A stretch of 64,000 nt of DNA from Aliiroseovarius marinus. GTDB lineage: Bacteria; Pseudomonadota; Alphaproteobacteria; Rhodobacterales; Rhodobacteraceae. A model generated the notes under the pieces. It had not been told where the DNA came from. It saw only the letters and a program-made list of their open reading frames with translations, and searched no databases. Location: contig NZ_ML178712.1 of the NCBI RefSeq assembly GCF_004360145.1, positions 600,179 through 664,178 of the forward strand. The letters are read 5' to 3'. Every line of letters starts with the position of its first letter. The first letter of the stretch is position 1. The position numbers and the translations under genes are program-made. Below are positions 17,720 to 26,823 of the stretch, one piece after another.

Positions 17720-18997
17720 TTATTCTGCAGCCGAAGACACAACGGCCGCCTGACCGTCGTAATCCAGATAGGCGCGCTGGGTTGCGATCTGATCTGCCAC
17801 GTGTTTGGCGTCGTGCCAGACCCCCCACAGGAAGGTCGAACCGCGGCGGGATTGCCACGGCAGGCCAAGGAAATAGACATCCGGTTCGACCGACACGCCA
17901 CGCTGGTGGATCGGCGCGCCCTTGTCGTCGAAGGCGTCGAATTTCATCCAGTCGAAATCCTGCCGGAACCCGGTGGCCCAGATGATTGTGGTGATCCCTT
18001 CCTTGGCCAGATCAAGCGCGTGGATCGGGTTGGTCAGGCAGTCCGGATCGGGGAAGGCTTCACGGGCTTCGGGCTCTTCCGGAAGGGACAGGCCGGTGCG
18101 TTCCACATAGGCGTCAGCGGCGTCCAGCATCTCGTTATAATTCGCATCGCCCGCGGCCACATTGGCTTGCAGATCGTCACGGAAGGTCAGTGTGCCGTCC
18201 TTGAACCCCTCGGTCAGGCCCAGAAGCGTGACGCCTTCACCCGCCAAGCGGCGGAAATCCATCGTATGTCCGCCATAGGCCCCAGAGACCGAGATCGTCA
18301 CATGTTCTGTCCCCGGGTTTGGCGCGGCCATGTCCCACAGGCCCAGCACACCCAGCCACCAGACGAAATCGCGGCCACGATAGCGACGCGGTGGGCGATC
18401 ATGCGGCCCAACCGACAGGAACACTTTACGGCCCGCGCGGTTCAGCTCGTCCGCGATCTGGGCACCCGATGATCCCGCACCAACAACCATCACCGCCCCA
18501 TCCGAGAGCTGTGACGGGTTTTTGTAATGGAAGGAATGGATCTGATCGACCCCGGCCGTTTCCGGCACGATGGGCGGGATCACCGGATGTTGGAAAGCGC
18601 CAGTTGCGGCGACAATGCGCTTGGCGTGGATTTCACCGTCCGAGGTTTCGACCCGGAACCCGGCCTGATCGGGCAGGCGTTCGGCTTTCAGCACCTCAAC
18701 CCCGGTGCGCACGGGCGCGTTCACCATCTGCGCGTATTCTTCCAGATAGTCCGCCACGCGGTCCTTGGTGACGAATTCGTCCGGGTCATTTCCTGTGAAC
18801 TCAAGGCTGGGGAATCGGTCGTGCCAGACGGGTCCGTTGGTCACAAGCGCGTCCCAGCGCCCGGTGCGCCATGCCTCGGCGACGCGATTCTTTTCCAGAA
18901 TCAGATGCGGCACGCCACGGCTTCCAAGGTGTTCGCTTAGGGCAATTCCGGCCTGTCCGGCACCAACAACAAGCGTATCAATGGTTTCAACGGGCAT
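17720..18997 (-). CDS. Flavin-containing monooxygenase-like NAD(P)/FAD oxidoreductase (CzcO family)
   Basis: A 425-residue two-dinucleotide-domain flavoprotein. FAD-binding GAGQAG lies at about 11-16 and the NADPH-binding GAGSSG near 177, with ATGF near 368 typical of FMO/Baeyer-Villiger-like enzymes. The first-gene position in the operon and the FMO fold suggest oxygenation of an amine or ketone intermediate, or transfer of electrons; neither is shown. The start at 18997 gives the family N-terminus (MPVETIDTLVVGAG) and has AGAGGA upstream; a longer frame to 19072 is proline/threonine noise. It is divergent from the ABC transporter across 330 bp. Confidence 0.82.
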   Translation of the reverse strand: MPVETIDTLVVGAGQAGIALSEHLGSRGVPHLILEKNRVAEAWRTGRWDALVTNGPVWHDRFPSLEFTGNDPDEFVTKDRVADYLEEYAQMVNAPVRTGVEVLKAERLPDQAGFRVETSDGEIHAKRIVAATGAFQHPVIPPIVPETAGVDQIHSFHYKNPSQLSDGAVMVVGAGSSGAQIADELNRAGRKVFLSVGPHDRPPRRYRGRDFVWWLGVLGLWDMAAPNPGTEHVTISVSGAYGGHTMDFRRLAGEGVTLLGLTEGFKDGTLTFRDDLQANVAAGDANYNEMLDAADAYVERTGLSLPEEPEAREAFPDPDCLTNPIHALDLAKEGITTIIWATGFRQDFDWMKFDAFDDKGAPIHQRGVSVEPDVYFLGLPWQSRRGSTFLWGVWHDAKHVADQIATQRAYLDYDGQAAVVSSAAE

Positions 18998-19326
18998 GTG
19001 TCTGGTCCTCTTGTCTGAATGTCGTGTCGGCGCAGGCGTGCTGGCCGGGTGCGCCGTGGTCGGCGGTCGCATTACATTGGCACGATGGGGCCGACAGAAA
19101 AGAATGTTCTGTGTCAGCCGTGATTAGGCAGTGACTAACATCTAGGCAGCTTGAAAAGGTTAAGCCTAAGCCAAACTTCGCAAGATACGTATTTTTCCAA
19201 TGCCGCGCGGCTTCTAGCCTTTTGATACTGACTCGGAGGTCACCATGCGCGGACAACTCAATCCCCCATCGGGGGACATCATTGCTTTGCACGTATCAAG
19301 ATCTCCCAAACGACGGAGAGATCACA
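18998..19326. promoter_or_regulatory. Divergent regulatory region, Rieske operon / ABC importer
   Basis: This 329-bp stretch separates the CzcO-like gene from the importer. It holds an inverted repeat ACAGAA (19094-19099) with TTCTGT (19107-19112), a candidate operator for a LysR-type protein; a T-run at 19191-19195; and, near the importer, a small open frame with its own ribosome binding site (19245-19334). I could not fix promoter elements with confidence. One region serving both directions would link uptake to the Rieske operon. Confidence 0.5.
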
Positions 19327-19334
19327 ATGAATGA
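19245..19334 (+). CDS. Possible leader peptide upstream of the ABC importer
   Basis: A 29-codon open frame starts with ATG at 19245, 4 nt after GGAGGT, one of the best Shine-Dalgarno sequences in the window. It ends at TGA 19332-19334, overlapping the importer ATPase start (19327) by 8 bp in another frame. It contains a hairpin (TCCCCC 19263-19268 with GGGGGA 19272-19277) and ends with a basic segment including three successive arginine codons CGA-CGG-AGA. The arrangement resembles a translationally coupled leader that could sense arginine or polyamine supply. There is no homology evidence, and it may be chance. Confidence 0.35.
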   Translation: MRGQLNPPSGDIIALHVSRSPKRRRDHNE

Positions 19335-20418
19335 CGACGCCCAAATCGCGGTGGACGTGCGCGATGCGGTGAAACGCTATGGCGATTTCACGGCGCTTCA
19401 GAAGATCTCACTCGGGATTCGCGACAACGAGTTTTTCACGCTGCTTGGCCCCTCGGGCTGCGGTAAGACCACGCTTTTGCGGATGATCGCCGGGTTCGAG
19501 GACGTGACCGAAGGTGCTATTTTCCTTTATGGCGACGAGATTGCGACCCTCCCCCCACATCAGCGCCCGGTGAACACGGTGTTCCAAAACTATGCATTGT
19601 TCCCGCACATGACCATTTTGGACAATGTGGGCTTCGGGTTGGAGATGCGCGGCAAATCGAAATCCGAGGCCCGCGCCCGTGCGGGTGAAATGCTGGAGCT
19701 TGTCCAGCTGTCGCAATTCGCTGCCCGCAAGCCATCGCAATTGTCGGGGGGACAGCAACAACGCGTGGCGCTTGCCCGCGCGCTGGCGCCTTCGCCCAAA
19801 GTGCTGTTGCTGGACGAACCTCTCTCTGCTCTGGACCTGAAGCTGCGCAAAGCCATGCAGATCGAGCTGAAACACATCCAGCGTGAAACCGGCATCACCT
19901 TCATCTTCGTGACCCACGATCAAGAAGAGGCCCTGACCATGTCCGACCGCATCGCCGTCATGTCGGCGGGCCGGATGCAGCAACTGGGCGAACCCAAGGA
20001 CATCTATGAACGCCCGCGCAACATGTTTGTGGCCGACTTCATTGGGGAAACCAACCTGCTGGAAGTGTCCGTGGATGCGATCAATGATGGGCGTGCCATT
20101 TGCCATCTGGGCGGCGGGCACGAGCTGACCTGCAACGCGGTGGACGAGGTGGGCGTCGGGTCCAAAGTGCACATGTCTGTGCGCCCCGAACGCCTGTTCC
20201 TGTCGGACCAGCCGACGGAATCGGAAAGCCTGAAGGGCACCATCGTCGAGAACATCTTTATCGGCACGGACATCACCACCATCATCGACCTGAATGATGG
20301 ACCCAACTTCACCGTCCGCACCTCGAATTCAGATCGCGGCAACAAGCGGATCTTTGAACCCGGCGCGCAGGCCTATGTGAATATGGAGGCAGGCTCGGCA
20401 CGCCTGTTGGTCGACTAA
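19327..20418 (+). CDS. potA: Polyamine-type ABC transporter ATP-binding protein
   Basis: A 363-residue importer ATPase: Walker A GPSGCGKTT (41-49), signature LSGGQQQR (about 139-146), Walker B LLLDEP, a switch His in VTHDQEE, and a C-terminal TOBE domain from about 280 that regulates transport or contacts substrate. The closest class is PotA/PotG (spermidine, putrescine). The ATG at 19327 follows GGAGAG; the frame extends back to 19222 but that part shares sequence with the putative leader. The stop overlaps the next start as TAATG, so the permease gene is translationally coupled. Confidence 0.88.
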   Translation: MNDDAQIAVDVRDAVKRYGDFTALQKISLGIRDNEFFTLLGPSGCGKTTLLRMIAGFEDVTEGAIFLYGDEIATLPPHQRPVNTVFQNYALFPHMTILDNVGFGLEMRGKSKSEARARAGEMLELVQLSQFAARKPSQLSGGQQQRVALARALAPSPKVLLLDEPLSALDLKLRKAMQIELKHIQRETGITFIFVTHDQEEALTMSDRIAVMSAGRMQQLGEPKDIYERPRNMFVADFIGETNLLEVSVDAINDGRAICHLGGGHELTCNAVDEVGVGSKVHMSVRPERLFLSDQPTESESLKGTIVENIFIGTDITTIIDLNDGPNFTVRTSNSDRGNKRIFEPGAQAYVNMEAGSARLLVD

Positions 20419-21344
20419 TGGCGGGGGGTGCGGCATCTGGCGGCTCGTCTGCTGCAGACACCTATGCCGGCGCGCGCAACTGGCTGTTGATGCCGTCATG
20501 GGTGGTGTTGATCGTCTTCGTGCTGGCTCCGGTCTGCATGATGCTGATCTATTCCTTCCTGACGAAAGAATTCCGCGGCGGTGTGATCTGGGAGTTCTCG
20601 CTGAAGGCCTACGACCAGTTCTTCTGTGATCGCGGCTTGTTCGGGGACGAGCCTTGCGCGATTGAATGGACCTATATCACCATCTTCTGGCGCTCGATCT
20701 GGCAGGCAGGGGCGGCGACGATCCTGTCCCTGATCATTGGCTTCCCGACTGCCTATTTCATCGCCACCCGGCCCGAGCGGACCCGCGCCATGTGGGTGTT
20801 CCTGATCACCATCCCCTACTGGGTGAACCTGCTGATCCGCACCGTGTCGATGAAGTTCCTGCTGCGCGACCAAGGCCCGTTGAACGATTTCCTGATCAGC
20901 ATCGGCCTGATCGACAGCCCGCTGCATATCATCAACACCAACCTCGCGGTGCAGCTGGGCCTGTTCTACAGCTACCTGCCCTTCATGGTGCTGCCGATCT
21001 ATGCCTCGGTCGAGCGCTATAACTTCGCGCTGTCCGAGGCCGCTGCAGACCTGTACGCCACCAAATGGACCACACTGCGGCGCATTCTTTTGCCAGCCGT
21101 GAAACCCGGCGTGATTGCGGGCTGTATCCTTGTCTTCGTCCCGTCGCTGGGCGCCTTCCTTGCGCCTGACCTGCTGGGCGGGGCCAAAAACTTCATGATC
21201 GGCTCGCTGATTGAAGAGCAGTTCAAAGGCAATGCAGGCAACTGGCCGTTCGGGGCCGCGGCCTCGATGATCCTGCTGACCATGGTTCTGATCATCTTGC
21301 TGATCTTCGCCCGTCAGCAACGCAAGGCGGAGGCCACGTCATGA
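20418..21344 (+). CDS. potB: Polyamine-type ABC transporter permease (PotB-like)
   Basis: A 308-residue inner-membrane permease with about six transmembrane segments, the first at residues 24-48 ([20 protein letters not shown]). The ATPase-coupling EAA loop is [17 protein letters not shown] near 205-221. The start overlaps the ATPase stop by one base and the end overlaps the next permease by 4 bp, so the transporter genes form one transcript. The solute class is inferred from the family. Confidence 0.88.
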   Translation: MAGGAASGGSSAADTYAGARNWLLMPSWVVLIVFVLAPVCMMLIYSFLTKEFRGGVIWEFSLKAYDQFFCDRGLFGDEPCAIEWTYITIFWRSIWQAGAATILSLIIGFPTAYFIATRPERTRAMWVFLITIPYWVNLLIRTVSMKFLLRDQGPLNDFLISIGLIDSPLHIINTNLAVQLGLFYSYLPFMVLPIYASVERYNFALSEAAADLYATKWTTLRRILLPAVKPGVIAGCILVFVPSLGAFLAPDLLGGAKNFMIGSLIEEQFKGNAGNWPFGAAASMILLTMVLIILLIFARQQRKAEATS

Positions 21345-22147
21345 GCGCCAAGACCGATGTAAAAACCTATTCCGGCTTCAAGTTCATGACCTTGCTGTGC
21401 TTGGTCATCCTCTATGCGCCGCTGATCGTCGTGACGGTCTATTCCTTCAACGCGTCGAAATCGATCACGGTGTGGGAAGGGCTGTCGCTGCGTTGGTACG
21501 CCGACGTTTTCGTCGGGCCGGAAAGCGGCAAGTTCAAACAGGCGGCGATCAATTCCTTCGTCATTGCCATCGTTGCGGCCACGATCTCGACCACAATCGC
21601 AACCTTGGCCGCCACGGCGATCGTGCGGGGCGGAAAGTTCCGCTTGCGCACGGCATCCCTTGGGCTGATCAGCCTGCCCCTGATGGTGCCGGAAATCGTC
21701 ACCGCCGTTGCGCTGCTGATCTTCTACAACTCTATTGGGTTTGATCGCGGGTTGCTGACCATCCTTGTGGCGCACATCGCCTTTTGCATCCCCTTCGCCT
21801 ATCTGCCCATTCAGGCCCGCATGCAGGGGATCGAGGATACCTATGAACAGGCCGCGATGGACCTTTACGCCACCAAGGCACAGGCCTTCCGCCGCGTTCT
21901 GCTGCCCCTGATGATGCCCGGCATCATCTCGGGCTTCCTGCTGGCCTTCATCGTCAGCCTGGATGACTTCATCATCACCAACTTCGTCAAAGGTGCAGGG
22001 GTGGAAACCTTGCCCACGGCGATTTTCGGATCGGTGAAACAGGGCCTCAAGCCCAACATCATGGCGATCTCGACCATGCTTCTGGCTGTGTCGATCGTGA
22101 TGGTGACCATCTCGTACTTCGTATCGAAGTCCGACAATACGAAATAA
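21341..22147 (+). CDS. potC: Polyamine-type ABC transporter permease (PotC-like)
   Basis: A 268-residue second permease with about six transmembrane helices and the coupling loop [18 protein letters not shown] near 166-183, followed by the PotC-like [10 protein letters not shown]. It overlaps the PotB-like gene by ATGA. It should pair with the PotB-like protein to form the membrane channel. The substrate-binding protein gene follows 18 bp downstream. Confidence 0.88.
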   Translation: MSAKTDVKTYSGFKFMTLLCLVILYAPLIVVTVYSFNASKSITVWEGLSLRWYADVFVGPESGKFKQAAINSFVIAIVAATISTTIATLAATAIVRGGKFRLRTASLGLISLPLMVPEIVTAVALLIFYNSIGFDRGLLTILVAHIAFCIPFAYLPIQARMQGIEDTYEQAAMDLYATKAQAFRRVLLPLMMPGIISGFLLAFIVSLDDFIITNFVKGAGVETLPTAIFGSVKQGLKPNIMAISTMLLAVSIVMVTISYFVSKSDNTK

Positions 22148-22165
22148 TCACAGGGAGCTAACACA

Positions 22166-23194
22166 ATGAAACTTCTTACCCAATCTGCCATGGCGCTGGC
22201 CCTGATGGCCAATACTGCCGCTGCCGAGGGCGATCTGGTCGTCTATCACTGGTTCGAATACATGCCTCAGGAGCTGCTGGATAAGTTCACCGCTGAAACG
22301 GGCATCAACGTCACCATGGACACCTACGATTCCAACGAAGCGATGCTGGCATCGCTCAAGGCTGGCGGCATGGGCACCTATGACGTGGCGGTTCCCGGAG
22401 ACTACATGGTGGCGATCATGGCCGGCGAGGGGCTGCTAGATACCATCGCGGATGGCGAGCTGGCCAACAAAGGCAACATCGCGCCGGAATGGGCCGACCC
22501 AAGTTTCGACCCGGGCCGCACGCATTCGATCCCGTATCAGTGGGGCTCCACCGCGTTCTCGGTCGATACCGAAGCCTATAGCGGCGACATCAACACCACC
22601 GACATCCTGTTCAATCCGCCGGCCGAGCTGTCGGGCAAGATCAACATGCTGGACAGCCAAGGCGAAGTCATGGCGCTGGCCTCGCTTCACATGGGCATCC
22701 CGCAGTGTTCGTCCGACCGCGAGCAGTTGAAAGCGCTGAACGAGATGCTGGTCAACGCCAAGGCGCATTGGGCCTCGTTCAACTCGGACACGGCGAAAGA
22801 GGTTCTGGTCTCGGGCGATGTGGCGGTCGGCATGATCTATGACGGGTTCGGCGCGAAGGCGCGGGCGGAAAAAGCATCGCTTCAATACGCCTTCCCGACG
22901 CAGGGCTATGTGGTCTGGATGGACAACGTGGTTCTGTTGAAAGACGCGCCCAACCGCGATAACGCACTGAAATTCATGGACTTCCTGCTGCAGCCAGAGA
23001 ACATCGCCGCGGTATCGAACTATGCGCGCTATGGCGCGGGCGTCAGCGGTGTGGGTGATTTCCTTGACCCTGAATTGGCGACCTTGCCGGAAGCCAACCC
23101 GCCCGCCACCGCCGGTCAGGGCGCGTTCATCGAGGTCTGCGACGAAGCCACTCAGGCCGTCTATGACCAGATCTGGACCAACGTGAAAAAGTAA
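22166..23194 (+). CDS. potF: Periplasmic polyamine-type substrate-binding protein (PotD/PotF-like)
   Basis: A 342-residue solute-binding protein with a signal peptide (residues 1-20, cut after ANTAAA). The mature part opens with LVVYHWFEYMPQELL, which matches the PotD/PotF layout, where this segment lines the cation-binding cleft with aromatic and acidic residues. AGGGAG precedes the start. It is the last gene of the importer unit and ends at a strong terminator. Ligands of this class are putrescine, spermidine, or in marine bacteria other cationic amines; the ligand here cannot be read off. Confidence 0.87.
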   Translation: MKLLTQSAMALALMANTAAAEGDLVVYHWFEYMPQELLDKFTAETGINVTMDTYDSNEAMLASLKAGGMGTYDVAVPGDYMVAIMAGEGLLDTIADGELANKGNIAPEWADPSFDPGRTHSIPYQWGSTAFSVDTEAYSGDINTTDILFNPPAELSGKINMLDSQGEVMALASLHMGIPQCSSDREQLKALNEMLVNAKAHWASFNSDTAKEVLVSGDVAVGMIYDGFGAKARAEKASLQYAFPTQGYVVWMDNVVLLKDAPNRDNALKFMDFLLQPENIAAVSNYARYGAGVSGVGDFLDPELATLPEANPPATAGQGAFIEVCDEATQAVYDQIWTNVKK

Positions 23195-23211
23195 GTCTTA
23201 ATGACGGTAAG

Positions 23212-23236
23212 GGGCGGCTTCCGGGCCGCCCTTTTT
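23212..23236 (+). terminator. Intrinsic terminator of the ABC importer
   Basis: GGGCGGC (23212-23218) pairs with GCCGCCC (23225-23231) around a 6-nt loop, followed by TTTTT. It lies 17 bp after the binding-protein stop and 18 bp before the amidohydrolase start. Expression of the amidohydrolase therefore needs read-through or its own promoter. Confidence 0.88.
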
Positions 23237-23254
23237 CTATCTGCGGAGGCCGGA

Positions 23255-24286
23255 ATGGAAACCATCTTTACCGAGAAACATCGCCTGCGAAACTCCAAGA
23301 CCGAACTGTGTGGGGGCGAGCTGGTCGAGCCTTTCGAACGCCCCTCGCGCGCCGAATACATTATCGACCGGGTGCGTCAGGTGGGGCTGGGCCCGATCTC
23401 GGACCCCGATGATTTCGGGATGGAGCCGATCTTGGCGGTGCATGACGCAGGCTTTGTGGATTTCCTGCAAACCGCGTGGGACGAATGGGTCGCCGAAGGC
23501 TTCAAGGGCGAGGCATTGACCACAGTCTGGCCCGCCCGCCGCATGTCCTCCCACATCCCGCGCCATATCGAGGGCAAGCTGGGCTACTACGCGCTCGCCT
23601 GCGAAACCTCAATTTCCGAGGGTACATGGGAGGCCGCCTATGCCGCCGCGCAAGTCGCCCTGACCGGGGCCGAGCGGATCCGTCAGGGTGCGACTTCCGC
23701 ATTCGCGCTCTGCCGCCCGCCGGGGCATCATGCGGCCATCGATATGTTCGGCGGCTACTGCTTCGTGAACAACGCCGCCGTCGCTGCGCAATACCTGCTG
23801 GACAAGGGTGCGAAACGGATCGCCATTTTGGACGTGGATTTCCACCACGGGAACGGCACGCAGGACATCTTTTATGACCGTGATGATGTGCTGTTTCTGT
23901 CGATCCACGGCGACCCGATGGACGCGTTCCCGCACTTCCTTGGCCACGAGGACGAGACAGGCACAGGCGCAGGTGAAGGTTTCAACGTGAACTATGCCCT
24001 GCCGCCCGGCACCAGTTTCCCGGCATGGCGCGCGGCGCTGTCGGACGCGCTGGCCCGCGTGGCGGACTATGCGCCCAATGTGCTGATCATCTCACTTGGG
24101 GTGGACACGTTCGAAACCGACCCGATCAGCTTTTTCAAGCTGACCAGTGACGATTTCACCACCTATGGCGCGGATATCGCCACGCTGAACCTGCCCACGC
24201 TGTTTGTCATGGAGGGCGGCTATGACATCGACGAGATCGGCATTAACGCTGTGAACGTGCTGCAGGGATTTGAAGGCGGGGCGTAA
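23255..24286 (+). CDS. aphA: Acetylpolyamine amidohydrolase (histone deacetylase family)
   Basis: A 343-residue zinc deacetylase. The zinc ligands Asp195, His197 (DVDFHHGNG) and Asp284 (LGVDTFE), the catalytic His158-His159 pair (PPGHHA) and the transition-state Tyr323 (GGYDIDE) fall at the same residue numbers as recalled for the characterised acetylpolyamine amidohydrolase of Mycoplana ramosa. The insert near residues 17-33 corresponds to the loop that narrows the active site for slender polyamines. It removes acetyl groups from N-acetylputrescine, -cadaverine or -spermidine. The start at 23255 follows CGGAGG by 5 nt; the frame upstream runs through the terminator. Its place behind a polyamine importer supports the role. 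Confidence 0.92.
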   Translation: METIFTEKHRLRNSKTELCGGELVEPFERPSRAEYIIDRVRQVGLGPISDPDDFGMEPILAVHDAGFVDFLQTAWDEWVAEGFKGEALTTVWPARRMSSHIPRHIEGKLGYYALACETSISEGTWEAAYAAAQVALTGAERIRQGATSAFALCRPPGHHAAIDMFGGYCFVNNAAVAAQYLLDKGAKRIAILDVDFHHGNGTQDIFYDRDDVLFLSIHGDPMDAFPHFLGHEDETGTGAGEGFNVNYALPPGTSFPAWRAALSDALARVADYAPNVLIISLGVDTFETDPISFFKLTSDDFTTYGADIATLNLPTLFVMEGGYDIDEIGINAVNVLQGFEGGA

Positions 24287-24298
24287 GTGCCCCACCCC

Positions 24299-25777
24299 TC
24301 ACCGCATCACAAACGGATTGGCCATCGGCTTGTCCGAGGTGCTGATCCACGTGGTTTTCGTGCGGGTGTAATCCAACACTGCCTCAAGCCCCGCCTCGCG
24401 GCCATAGCCGGACTGGTTATAGCCACCGAAGGGTGCAATCGGCGACACGGCGCGATAGGTGTTCACCCAGCAAATCCCCGCCTTCAGCCGCGCCGACACG
24501 CGATGCGCGCGGGCGACGTTTTCGGTGAAGACGCCGGATCCCAGCCCGAAGGGCGTGGAATTGGCGATGGCGATGGCTTCCTCTTCCGTGTCGAAGGGGA
24601 TCAGGGACATAACCGGCCCGAACATCTCGACCTTCAAGGTCTCAACGTCGGTGTTGGGGCATTCGACCAGCGTTGGCGCCATGTAGTTGCCGGGGCGGTC
24701 CAAGGGCGCGCCTCCGAACCGGATGGTTGCCCCGCCGTCGCGGGCGGCTTGCAGGGTGGTTTCGATGGTTTGCACCTGTGCCGCCGTGCAAAGCGGGCCG
24801 ATATGGGTGTCCGCCGACAACGGGTCGCCGATGACAACCGGCTGCATCTTCTCTTCGATCCGCTGCACAAGCGCATCAAAGATCGACCGATGCACCAACC
24901 CGCGCGACCCCGCCACGCAGCTTTGCCCCGAGGCCCCGAAGTTCCCGGCGATCAGCCCATTGGCCGCGCCGTCCAGATCCGCGTCTTCAAACACCAGAAT
25001 GGGGGATTTGCCGCCCAGTTCCAGCGAGGTGACCGCGAAGTTTTCGGCCGAGTTACGCACCACATGCCGCGCGGTTTCCGGCCCTCCGGTAAAGGCGATG
25101 CGGTCCACATCCGGATGGCGGGTCAGAGGGATGGCGCAGTTTTCTGCATCCCCCGTGATGACTGACACGACGCCGGGCGGGAAGCCTGCCTGCCCGATCA
25201 GACGTGCGAATTCCAGCATCGGGGCAGGCGCGATTTCAGACGCTTTCAGCACCACAGAACAGCCCGCTGCCAAGGCCGGACCCAGCTTCGTCGCGGTCAG
25301 GAACATCTGCGCGTTCCACGGCACGATGGCGACCACCACGCCGATGGGCTCGCGCTTGGTGAAGACATGCATGTCGGGCTTGTCTATGGGCAAAACCGCC
25401 CCTTCGATCTTGTCCGCGAGTCCCGCGTAGTAGCGGTAATAGTCGCCGACATAGGCCGACTGAGACGAGGTTTCGGCCAACAGTTTCCCACTGTCTGTCG
25501 TCTCGATCTCGCCAATGCGCTGGGCATTTTCCTCGATCAGTTCGGCCAGACGATACAGAAGTTTGCCCCGCTGAGTTTGCGTCATGTCGCGCCACGCCGG
25601 GTCGTTCAGAACCCGACGCCCGGCGGCGATCGCTCGATCCACATCCGAGGGCGCGGCACAGGCAAATGTCGCCCAATCTTCCCCCGTCGCCGGGTTTTGC
25701 GTGGCCATGACCTGCCCGTCGGCCCCATCGGACCATTGACCGTCGATAAACAGCTGATAATGCGGTTTTTGTTCCAT
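24299..25777 (-). CDS. NAD(P)-dependent aldehyde dehydrogenase of the ring-cleavage operon
   Basis: A 492-residue ALDH with Asn155 (VPWNAQ), Glu253 (LELGGKSP) and nucleophile Cys287 (SGQSCVAGSR). The start at 25777 follows GAGGG; a GTG at 25789 would overlap the upstream stop. It is the last gene of the minus-strand operon beginning with the DUF1185 gene, 8 bp after the LLM monooxygenase. By analogy with TgnC of trigonelline breakdown it would oxidise the semialdehyde made after ring opening. For homarine, a semialdehyde on the route to N-methylglutamate is expected. The substrate is inferred only. Confidence 0.88.
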   Translation of the reverse strand: MEQKPHYQLFIDGQWSDGADGQVMATQNPATGEDWATFACAAPSDVDRAIAAGRRVLNDPAWRDMTQTQRGKLLYRLAELIEENAQRIGEIETTDSGKLLAETSSQSAYVGDYYRYYAGLADKIEGAVLPIDKPDMHVFTKREPIGVVVAIVPWNAQMFLTATKLGPALAAGCSVVLKASEIAPAPMLEFARLIGQAGFPPGVVSVITGDAENCAIPLTRHPDVDRIAFTGGPETARHVVRNSAENFAVTSLELGGKSPILVFEDADLDGAANGLIAGNFGASGQSCVAGSRGLVHRSIFDALVQRIEEKMQPVVIGDPLSADTHIGPLCTAAQVQTIETTLQAARDGGATIRFGGAPLDRPGNYMAPTLVECPNTDVETLKVEMFGPVMSLIPFDTEEEAIAIANSTPFGLGSGVFTENVARAHRVSARLKAGICWVNTYRAVSPIAPFGGYNQSGYGREAGLEAVLDYTRTKTTWISTSDKPMANPFVMR

Positions 25778-25785
25778 CTGATCCC

Positions 25786-26820
25786 TCACTGAAACGCTGG
25801 CATGACGTCGTCGATGAACCGCGCCAGCGACTCGCGCTTGCGTTCAAAGCTCATGCCGCTGTCGATCCAGAATGAATACTCATCATAGCCCAAATCTTCG
25901 TAGCGTTTGATCTGGTCGATGACCTCCTGCGCGGTGCCGATGGTCAGATCGCGCTTCAGGTTCTCGGGCGCCATAATTTTGTTCGCGGCCATCTCTTCCT
26001 CGGTCAGCTCCTGAATTAGACCCTGACTGACCGGACGCTTATTCTGGAACCACGCGCCGAAATAGCAATAGAAGCGCGACAGCTCTTTCGCCGCCTGATC
26101 CACATCCGCCGCGTCTTTGCCCACATAGGTGTGATGCAGCAGCATGATCTTCGGGCGCTTGCCGTCATAGCCGTCACACGCCGCGTTGAAACGCTCCATC
26201 AGGCTTTCGATTTCCTCGATCCCTTGCCATAGCGGGGTGACCTGAATGTTGAAGCCGTTCTGCACGCCAAATTCGTGGCTATTGGGGTCACGCGCGGCGA
26301 TCCAGATCGGCGGACCGTCCTCCTGTGCGGGTTTCGGGGCCGAGGTTGTGGCGGGGAACTGGAAGAACTCGCCTTCATGGGCGCAATCGCCTTTCCACAG
26401 CTGCGGGACCAGAGGGGCCATCTCGCGCATCCGCTGACCGGCCTCCCACGCGTCCAGACCCGGCATCAGACGTTCATATTCATAGGAATACGCCCCGCGC
26501 GCGATGCCCAGTTCAATCCGCCCGTCGGTCATTAGGTCCGCCGACGCGGCCTCGCCTGCCAGTTTGATCGGATGCCAGAAGGGCGCGATTACCGTGCCGG
26601 TGCCAAGGCGCACATGCTTGGTGTGGTGGGCCAGATTGACCAGCGTCAGAAACGGGTTCGGAGCTATGGTGAAATCCATCCCGTGATGTTCCCCGGTCCA
26701 GACCGCCCGCATCTTGGCGTCGTCGGCCATTTTGCACAGCTCGATGAATTCGTCATTCAACTGCGCTTGCGACTGGTCGGGGGTGATGCGCTCCATATGG
26801 GCGAACAGCGAAAATTCCAT
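25786..26820 (-). CDS. LLM-class flavin-dependent monooxygenase (ring-opening oxygenase candidate)
   Basis: A 344-residue bacterial-luciferase-like barrel protein. Typical features are the N-terminal strand MEFSLFAHMER, VWTGEHHG near 41-48, LGTGTVIAP near 72-80 and RGAYSYEYERL near 109. These enzymes use reduced FMN from a separate reductase, and that partner is encoded immediately upstream (stop 3 bp before this start). In trigonelline catabolism the pair TgnB/TgnA opens an N-methylpyridinium ring. The same pairing here, with a hydrolase and an ALDH, supports a similar role. Confidence 0.87.
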   Translation of the reverse strand: MEFSLFAHMERITPDQSQAQLNDEFIELCKMADDAKMRAVWTGEHHGMDFTIAPNPFLTLVNLAHHTKHVRLGTGTVIAPFWHPIKLAGEAASADLMTDGRIELGIARGAYSYEYERLMPGLDAWEAGQRMREMAPLVPQLWKGDCAHEGEFFQFPATTSAPKPAQEDGPPIWIAARDPNSHEFGVQNGFNIQVTPLWQGIEEIESLMERFNAACDGYDGKRPKIMLLHHTYVGKDAADVDQAAKELSRFYCYFGAWFQNKRPVSQGLIQELTEEEMAANKIMAPENLKRDLTIGTAQEVIDQIKRYEDLGYDEYSFWIDSGMSFERKRESLARFIDDVMPAFQ

Positions 26821-26823
26821 GGA

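Noticed and set aside
24278-24293. GGGGC/GCCCC hairpin over the amidohydrolase stop codon
   Set aside because: No T-run on either strand; could stabilise the transcript end but does not support a terminator call.
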